Assembly (NCBI GenBank): GCA_013368315.1
Contig: JAACJM010000052.1
Location: forward strand, 1 to 64,000
Reading direction: 5' to 3'
DNA: 64,000 bases
Origin: Tetrapyrgos nigripes
Lineage: Eukaryota > Basidiomycota > Agaricomycetes > Agaricales > Campanellaceae
The notes under the pieces were generated by a model. It made no database searches, was not told the DNA's origin, and saw only the letters and a list, made by a program, of their open reading frames with translations. Of the stretch, positions 57,332 to 64,000 are shown in pieces. The stretch's first letter is position 1. Each line of letters begins with the position of its first letter. The position numbers were made by a program, and so were the translations under genes.

Positions 57332-59232
57332 ATGGTCAACGGCGTCGAAGTCCAGTCAAAAGTTGCTCAACAAGCCCAAGAAAAAGCCCTAACCGAGGAC
57401 GCTTTGCAGTTCCTCGCTGCTCTTCATCGTACCTTTGAATCCACCAGACAATCTCTCCTCGTTGCCCGTGAAGATGCCCAACGTCGCTGGGACTCGGGTG
57501 CTCCATTCGATTTCCCGCCAGAAACTGCGCATGTACGAGCCGAACCATCTTGGCACTGCGCTCCGCCTGCTCCAGGACTCGAGGACCGACGCGTCGAGAT
57601 CACAGGTCCTACTGACCGCAAGATGGTCGTCAACGCCTTGAACAGTGGTGCTAAAACGTTTATGGCAGACTTTGAAGGTAATGTGATCCTCCCTTGTGGA
57701 TTTTGGCGCGTGTCTGACCAGCTGCTCCAGACTCCAGTTCTCCAACTTTTGCCAATATGGTTAACGGTCAAGTAAACCTGTATGACGCAATCAGGCGACA
57801 GATTGATTTTGAGACTGGAGGAAAGAGCTACAAGCTCACCGACAAGCCTGCTGTGCTTATCGTTCGGTAAGGAGCTCCTTCATCATTGTGCTCCCTTTTT
57901 TTTTCTCAAACACGCGTCTCGTTGCAGACCCCGAGGATGGCATCTTGATGAACCCCGTGTGACTGTCGACAATGCTCCCGTTTCTGGTTCTCTCTTTGAC
58001 TTTGCCATCTATTTCTATCACAACGCAAAAGAGCTCGTCAAGCGTGGTACCGGTCCTTACTTCTACCTTCCAAAGATGGAGCACTATCTTGAAGCACGCC
58101 TTTGGAATGACGTCTTCAACTTTTCCCAGTCCTACATCGGGATCCCACACGGAACCATTCGCGCTACCGTTCTCATCGAAACCCTACCTGCTGCCTTCCA
58201 TATGGAGGAGATTTTGTTTGAACTTCGAACCCATTCGTCTGGTTTGAATTGTGGACGGTAAGTTATTTCCACAAATGTACATCGATATGTCTATATGCTG
58301 ACTTACAACAACATCAGGTGGGATTATATCTTCAGCTTCATCAAGAAGCGCAGGGCAGATCGCGTTGCTATTCTCCCGGATCGCAAAGATGTTTCGATGA
58401 CTGTACCGTTTATGGATGCATATGTACGACTTCTTATACAGACCTGTCATAAGTGAGTGCTCTTGTGGTTTATTTTGGTTCATTTTTCTCATGCATGCGA
58501 TCATAGGCGCAAAGTAGCCGCCATGGGGGGTATGGCTGCTCAAATCCCTATCAAGGACGACCCTAAAGCCAATGAAGAAGTGATGGAGAAGGTTCGCCAG
58601 GACAAGTTGCGAGAAGTCACTGCAGGACACGACGGAACCTGGATTGCTCATCCCCTCATCAACAAGATTGCGATGGAAATCTTCAACAAGCACATGCTCG
58701 GACCAAATCAGGTACGTTTCCGGTGTATGGCATCCGTATTGTTTGCTGATGTCCTGCTCAGTACCATATTCGTCGCGAGGACGTGAAGGTTGCAGCAGCA
58801 GACCTTCTCAATCCTAAAGTCCCCGGCAAGATTACGGAGGACGGTGTACGCTCAAACATCTCCTGCTCTCTTGCCTACACCGCCAGCTGGATCGGTGGTA
58901 ACGGTTGTATTCCCCTCAACTATTTGATGGAGGACGCTGCCACTGCCGAGATCACTCGCGTCCAGCTGTGGCAATGGGTCAAGTACGGCTGCCGTCTCGA
59001 CACCGGTGAACTCATCACCGCTGCATACGTGGACAAGGTTATCGACCAAGTCGCCCCTGGAATTAAGAAGACTGCTCCTGGAGTGAAAGATGACAATTTG
59101 AAGATTACAGTCGACTATCTCAAATCACAGATTAGGAAGGAATGGCCGAGCGAGTTTTTGACGAGTGATTTGATGCCTCACTTGGCAATTGCAGATGGTG
59201 CTGAGCCCAAGTGGCAGAAGTCTGCGCTGTAA
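57332..59232 (+). CDS. MLS1: Malate synthase (glyoxylate cycle)
   Basis: Condenses glyoxylate with acetyl-CoA to malate, normally in peroxisomes/glyoxysomes. Six or so exons give about 540 residues. It starts [20 protein letters not shown] with a strong Kozak context (ACCACCATGG, ATG 57332). Landmarks are: [14 protein letters not shown] joined to [47 protein letters not shown]; the signature [73 protein letters not shown]; and [12 protein letters not shown]. The stop TAA is at 59230-59232. Two points are unusual: the signature has Thr where Asp/Glu/Asn/Gln is usual before His, and the C-terminus is K-S-A-L rather than the canonical SKL/AKL peroxisomal signal. Otherwise complete. Confidence 0.94.
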
Positions 59233-59796
59233 ACGGAGACGAGGACATTTTTTTCTTCAGTTCTTCCCTGGCCAGTCAATGCGAATCATGTATTATACTT
59301 TGTACATAGGATTAGAATGACATCCGTCCGTAGTCTACGATAGATAAAATGAATGTAATGTTACTTTTATTGCCTACATGGATGGTGCACTGAGATAGAT
59401 GATTGTATGGTTGTGCGCAGAACTTTTGAACCATCCTTGCCCGTACGCATAATAGGCATAGGCACGCCTGGGCGAAATCGTCAATGTGCATTACTGATCA
59501 TCATGAATTCAGATTCTACAGACAACACCAACGGTAGTTTGGACGAGTTCGTGATGGAGCGTGATGATGATTACGAGCACAGTCGCCGAAGTGGGCCCAA
59601 GGCGCTTTCGCCCGTTTTGGCAGACTTCCGACGGTGCCCTCTTTGTCAATTCCTGAATCAGTCAAACGCGTCGAGCTGACTCCTAACTTTTATCCAAGAC
59701 AAGATGCTTGCGACCCTATAAAGAGCATATGGAGGTGCAAACCAACAGCACCGAAAAACCCCCACACACTACGCACAGAACTGAGAACACAGTAAC
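59233..59796. other. Intergenic, no convincing gene
   Basis: A 58-codon frame from the ATG near 59503 (ending with RRCPLCQFLNQSNASS) is open but unsupported. A TATAAAG at 59717-59723 lies about 80 bases before the next gene's ATG. Confidence 0.5.
59717..59723 (+). promoter_or_regulatory. TATA box of reductase 1
   Basis: TATAAAG about 80 bases upstream of the ATG at 59797. Confidence 0.5.
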
Positions 59797-61186
59797 ATGG
59801 CACCTTTGACCGTTGCTGTACGTCAATCCTTTCTTTCTCATTCTCTTCTTGACTTTTCCAACTTACTGCAGATTACTGGAGCTTCAGGCTTCGTTGGATC
59901 TCACATACTCAAGGCAGCCTTGAACCAAGGATACAATACTGTAGCGTCAGTGAGGTTCCATGCCTCTATTGAACGTGTCTCTAAAAACTCTTTTATGTAC
60001 AGGATTTCCCGTGGTGCAAAGGCAGCGTACATCAAGAAAGCCTCTTCAAAATACGGCGAAAGGCTTCGAGTTGTCGAAGTGGACAACATTTTCACTGGAA
60101 AGATCGACAAAGAGGTCTTCAAAGGAGTTGATGCTTTAATACATGTCGCTACCCCGTTAGCAAGCAAGGGTACACCATTCGAGGAAGTGATCCCTGTGGG
60201 TTTGCTGTTATTCTTATTGCTTTCACGCATGTCTCATCTGGAGCTAGAATGCAATCAACGGAACTCTGAACATCGTCCAACAAGCAGCAGACGCTGGTGT
60301 CAAGTCTATCGTCCTCACAGGTTCCTTAGCCGCTGTTTGGAACCCTGAGAGGTCGTTCAAGCCTGATGGTGAGTGCTTCTACTTCTTGTAAGGCATTCCT
60401 GTCAGTTCAACGTCATCGCAGACTGGAATCCTATAACAATTGAAAAGGCTCTCGATAGCAAGAATCCGATGGTCCTCTATGAAGCCAACAAGAAATACTC
60501 TGAGCTAGCCGTTTGGGAATGGGCCGAGAAGCATCCCGAGGTTGAAGTAACTTTCAGTATGTGCTCAATTTGTAGTCCTATGTGTGTCGCTGACTATCTA
60601 TCTTTTGCAGTTCTCCCTCCCATGTGCTTTGGGCCATATGAACACGAATTCTACGACGTACGAGAGGACAATTTATCCTTGAGCATTCAGTTCATGTACT
60701 CCTTCATCTACCCGGATGCTCAGTACCCCGTCTTTTTGCTCCACACTGACGTCCGTGATCTGGCGCTAGCCCATCTCAACGCTCTGAAGGCACCACCTAC
60801 TTCTGCTATTGGACGTAAACGTGTTTTCTTTGCCTCTCCTCACGATCTCGATTACAAAGACGTTTTCGCTCTTCTTGCTGAGAAGAGACCCCAACTAAAG
60901 GAGAGGTTTAATAAAAGAGAGCCACCTGTACCCCCTCTTACGAGGGTTCCATGCGATTTTAAGAGGATTGAGGAGGTGACTGGGTTTAAACCAGAGGATA
61001 TGCGCACAGTTGAGCAGGTATGGTTGTTTTCGTCTTCCCTCTTACGTCCTCGCCACTGACTCTGAATCCTTACAGACTCTGTTGGATTTGTATGATGATT
61101 GTTTGATGTTGGAAGAGAAATGGAAAGCAGAGGGTCGTGATGCATCCAAGTTGCCAGGATCTATCGCCAACATCCATCCTGTGTAG
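59797..61186 (+). CDS. GRE2-like NAD(P)H-dependent reductase, copy 1 (extended SDR)
   Basis: Rossmann-fold reductase of the group that includes yeast methylglyoxal/carbonyl reductase GRE2 and plant dihydroflavonol reductases. The substrate is unknown. Six or seven exons give about 345 residues. It begins MAPLTVA joined to ITGASGFVGSHILKAALNQG, giving the nucleotide motif G-x2-G-x2-G. Next are VEVDNIFTGKIDKEVFKGVD, ALIHVATPLASKG, AINGTLNIVQQAADAGVKSI and VLTGSLAAVW. The catalytic Y-x3-K is in VLYEANKKYSELAVWEWAEK, then LPPMCFGPYEHEF and TDVRDLALAHLNALKAP. It ends NIHPV and TAG at 61186. All SDR catalytic residues appear present. A tandem paralogue follows immediately. Confidence 0.88.
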
Positions 61187-61323
61187 GCTTTCCCCCTTTA
61201 TTCGCGTATGTATGTATACATATACATCTTTATTGACACCTGAGTTCCTTATCTTTATCTATCTGTCTGAACTTATCAGATCCTTTGGCATTGAGTGATT
61301 ACTTTTTCCACATGGACTAGCCA

Positions 61324-61330
61324 TATATAG
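61324..61330 (+). promoter_or_regulatory. TATA box of reductase 2
   Basis: TATATAG about 65 bases upstream of the ATG at 61393. Confidence 0.45.
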
Positions 61331-61392
61331 AGAACCGTTGTGTTCTGACCCCACTGACGTTCACGCAGTAATCTCATCCAGAACCATCCTAG

Positions 61393-62855
61393 ATGGCTCA
61401 GACTGTCCTGGTCGTCTCTTTTTCGCCCTCTCTCTCTTGCAGTGGTCATTGACAATTTCTCTTTCACTCACAGGTTACTGGTGCTTCAGGTTTCGTCGGT
61501 TCTCATGTTGTCAAAGAGTTGCTAGAACGAGGATACAACGTGGTAGCGTGTGTCTCGACATTTCGCTACTGAAGAATTCGGACTCGGGATTGGGCTAATA
61601 ACCACTTTCAGTGTCGCTCGCGGGTCAAAAGCAGACCACATCCAAAATTCCTGCGATAAATATGAAGGCCGCCTCCGTGTGCTCAAGGTTACAGATCTAG
61701 CGAAGGATGATTTGTCAGAGGGTCTACAAGGTGCTAGTGCGGTCATTCATGTTGCAACTCCGATTCCTGGTAAAGCGTCATTGGATGCTTTGATACCGGT
61801 GAGGTGCTTTGTTTCTAATTCCTAGATCCCTACTAATCCACACGTACTCTAGGATACGAAAGAGAGTTGTATGAACATTATCCGGCAGGCAGAGAAGGCT
61901 GGCGTCAAGTCGATTGTCATAACGGGCACATTGGGTTCAGTCATCAACTTCCTTGCTCCACAAGAAGGCCTTTCGAACTCTAGTCAGACTACGTCTATCA
62001 TTGTACTTCTCATGCTGACATTCCTCCCATTGATATTGAAGCCTACAATCCCATGACAGAAGAAGAGGCTCTCGCTAGTGGAAATTCCGTTTTCGTGTAT
62101 GGAGTTGCGAAGAAATACGCCGAACTAGCTGTATGGGAATGGGCTACAGCACATCCTCATTTTGAGGTCACTATCAGTGAGTGGGTCCCTCATATCACAT
62201 TGTGTCCCTCTGGAATGTAATCGGATCTCTTGCAGTCTATCCACCTCTCATCTTTGGTCCATATGCCCCCGAGTTCTTCCCCGTCTCTCCACAAAATCAT
62301 TCAAGCAATCAGTACCTCTACGGACTATTAGAACCTGAAGGAAAAATCAGCTGGTCAACCTTCTACGTCGATGTTCGCGACCTAGCCAAAGCCCATGTCA
62401 ACGCATTGAATTCACCTCCAACTGCTGATGTGGGTCGCAAGCGCGTCATTATTGGTTCTCCGTATCCAGTCGACGGGAAAAGGGCTATAGAAATCTTGGC
62501 AGAGAATCGTCCGCAATGGAAATCTCGTTTGAATAAGAGGGAGCCTCCCAAGGAGATCAGTCCAACGAATATGAGTCTTGGCAAGTTTAGTGGTGATTTT
62601 GCAAGGGTGGAGGAGGTGCTGGGCATCAAGGAGACAGAGTTTGTGACTTTTGAGCAGGTATGTATTTAGCATCCTTTTGATTCACGGGTATAAGTGATTT
62701 TGATTTTTTCCTGGTTACTTGCGTAGACGATTCTGGATATGATGGATCAATATATCGTGCTGGAAGATGAATGGAAAAAGCAAGGGCTGGATGTATCCGT
62801 GAATGTCAAATTCGGAGGTCTGGCTACTTCTGAGTTGATAGGTCGTGTCCGTTAA
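61393..62855 (+). CDS. GRE2-like NAD(P)H-dependent reductase, copy 2 (extended SDR)
   Basis: Tandem paralogue of the preceding gene, about 0.2 kb downstream. It starts MAQTVL joined to VTGASGFVGSHVVKELLERG. Later landmarks are LKVTDLAKDDLSEGLQGASA, VIHVATPIPGKA, SCMNIIRQAEKAGVKSIVIT, Y-x3-K in VYGVAKKYAELAVWEWATA, then YPPLIFGPYAPEFF and VDVRDLAKAHVNALNSPP. The C-terminus LLEDE-like IVLEDEWKKQGLDV runs to GRVR and TAA at 62855. The first intron uses a non-consensus gtcgtc donor if the frame is right; all other introns are ordinary. The two copies differ enough to suggest separate substrates. Function beyond carbonyl reduction is unknown. Confidence 0.85.
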
Positions 62856-64000
62856 ATGAAGTCGACTCAAGTGACATAGAGCATGGAGGACTAGCCTAGA
62901 AATAACAAAGAATGACTAACCAATAATAGATACTGCTCGACGAATTTCGTCTACTCTTGTGGCCTCAGGTAAGCATCCAAGGACCAAGGTTACGCGCGTC
63001 GACTTTCCACTTGGATTGTGACTGACTGACCATCCATGTCATCATGCTCTTCACAAGATATGGGCAGAACCTGAAGTTCTAGGAGATAAGGAACTGCTGG
63101 GGCTAGACATGAAGACTTTAACGGAGAGTAAGCTAGTAAGCAATCGCTCTCTTAGGCCGTGTTCGCTGAGTTAGACTAGATACTGAACGGGCTTAAGGGA
63201 TCTTGAGGCAGAAAACGAGTGCATACTGTATAAACCGATTATTATTTATTATTAAACGGTACGACGTGGATATTAAGCACGCCGAAAATACAAAAATATC
63301 CGCTCGGCAGAAAGGCGTACAGAAACACACTTTTTTACAGATATATCTTATATCAGTAGTAGTGATGTGATCTATCCGTCGAGCGGATATTTTTGTCTTT
63401 TCGGCGTGAAGTGGTACGGGACCCGGTGACCCAACGGACTGAGTTCCCTCATTAGTTTGGTGGATGGCGCATCTGTGCGAGTGCACGAGCGCTTCAGCGC
63501 TTTGTCTGATGTTGGTTCGATGATTGGGGCAGGTTCCCTGGTTGGCGCTCACCCGGTGTAGTAAGACTGTTTTCAAAGTTGTATTCGCGGTCCCAGTTCT
63601 TCCATATCTGTCTGGATTTTTTGCAGCCTTTTGTGGGCTTGAAGGCGGGTTGACTGGAAAATTTTGAGACATGTTAGACGTCGCGTCAGGCCGCAAAAAG
63701 CCATTAATGCAGTCTTTTACGGATTTTTACGGAGGGAAGCAGTTTTTACATGCATGTACAGTGTGTGTCAATGTTTTTCAACTCCTCATTGAAATACATA
63801 GGTCAGTCGAGGCTGCAGACGACTCGTCAGTTGAAGAAAGAATAACATCGGTTGCCTATTGGGCAGTGGATGAGAACCAGCTACAAACGGGAGAGGAATA
63901 GAGGAAATACATTGGCAAGTGATAATCCCAGCATGCCAAAGAAAAATGTTCCCATCCAACAAGACTTCCCGATACGAAGTGTGGCCTCGCCATTGGCGCC
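62856..64000. other. End of window: repeats, no recognised gene
   Basis: The minus-strand frame at 63193-63696 spans the hairpin repeat, and the plus frame at 63671-63901 has no motif. Neither is supported as a gene. Confidence 0.45.
63278..63408. repeat. Hairpin-forming inverted repeat, 29-bp arms
   Basis: CACGCCGAAAATACAAAAAT and following bases (63278-63306) match, in reverse complement with two or three differences, 63380-63408. The loop is 73 bases. The arms begin and end with CACGCCGAAAA / TTTTCGGCGTG, resembling terminal inverted repeats of a tiny MITE. Confidence 0.75.

Noticed and set aside
57204..57392. Upstream open frame overlapping the malate synthase start
   Set aside because: It is out of frame with a strongly supported start codon in good context.
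59503..59679. Short frame with RRCPLCQF that might join the Cys-motif family
   Set aside because: Only two cysteines, no signal peptide and no matching intron structure.
63193..63696. 167-codon open frame on the minus strand
   Set aside because: It spans the hairpin repeat and has no motif; likely chance.

Overview
The window is nuclear DNA of a filamentous basidiomycete, most likely an Agaricomycete. Almost every gene is split by many GT..AG introns of about 50-65 nt. The recognisable proteins are typical of mushroom-forming fungi: a copper radical oxidase, muskelin, and lineage-specific multi-pass membrane proteins. Ribosomal protein L39, TIM22, COG6, SEC24, GET1 and AFG1 are housekeeping genes. 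Gene models below were built by hand-splicing from visible donor/acceptor sites and conserved protein motifs; exact exon edges are inferred.

Layout. 0.2-9 kb: beta-carbonic anhydrase (-), a small hypothetical (+), TIM22 (+), a tandem pair of small secreted Cys-motif proteins (-), and a multi-pass membrane protein (+). 9.7-12.3 kb: a damaged coiled-coil gene that runs into an inverted-repeat element. 12.7-18.2 kb: SEC24 (-), an alpha/beta hydrolase ending in SKL (-) and mitochondrial ribosomal protein uS19 (+). 18.2-21.1 kb: a relic and an intact copy of a single-pass membrane protein. 21.3-31.5 kb: COG6 (+), glyoxal-oxidase-type copper radical oxidase (-), tRNA-Leu(CAA) (-) and a secreted subtilisin-like protease (-), divergent from muskelin (+, 31.7-35.2 kb). 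35.7-37.4 kb: an inverted paralogue of the 7.4 kb membrane protein (-). 38.4-41.2 kb: a third small secreted Cys-motif gene and a degenerate tandem duplication of its 3' half. 42-43.2 kb: an alpha-crystallin-domain protein with a long disordered N-terminus. 43.2-47.8 kb: a gene-poor, low-complexity stretch with a frameshifted pseudogene between direct repeats and a fold-back element. 47.9-57 kb: a dense housekeeping block (OsmC-like, glucose-6-phosphate 1-epimerase, AFG1-like ATPase, ER FKBP, RPL39, Ser/Thr-rich membrane protein, GET1). 57.3-62.9 kb: malate synthase and two tandem GRE2-like reductases. 63-64 kb: a hairpin repeat and no recognised gene.

The most interesting signal is a family of small secreted proteins (three genes plus one relic). 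They share an N-terminal signal peptide, a variable middle, conserved intron phases (first intron phase 2, last intron phase 0) and a last exon carrying R-C-x2-C-x(5-8)-C-x-P-C. I do not recognise it as a described family. Other notable points are a 10-nt micro-exon in muskelin, an 11-nt micro-exon holding the catalytic Asp of the protease, a canonical peroxisomal SKL on the hydrolase, and a probable 200-bp MITE inside an FKBP intron.

Functional themes: peroxisome/glyoxylate metabolism (malate synthase, SKL hydrolase), extracellular oxidation and proteolysis (copper radical oxidase, subtilase), secretory-pathway machinery (SEC24, COG6, GET1, ER FKBP) and mitochondrial biogenesis (TIM22, uS19m, AFG1). 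No metabolic gene cluster or CRISPR is present.
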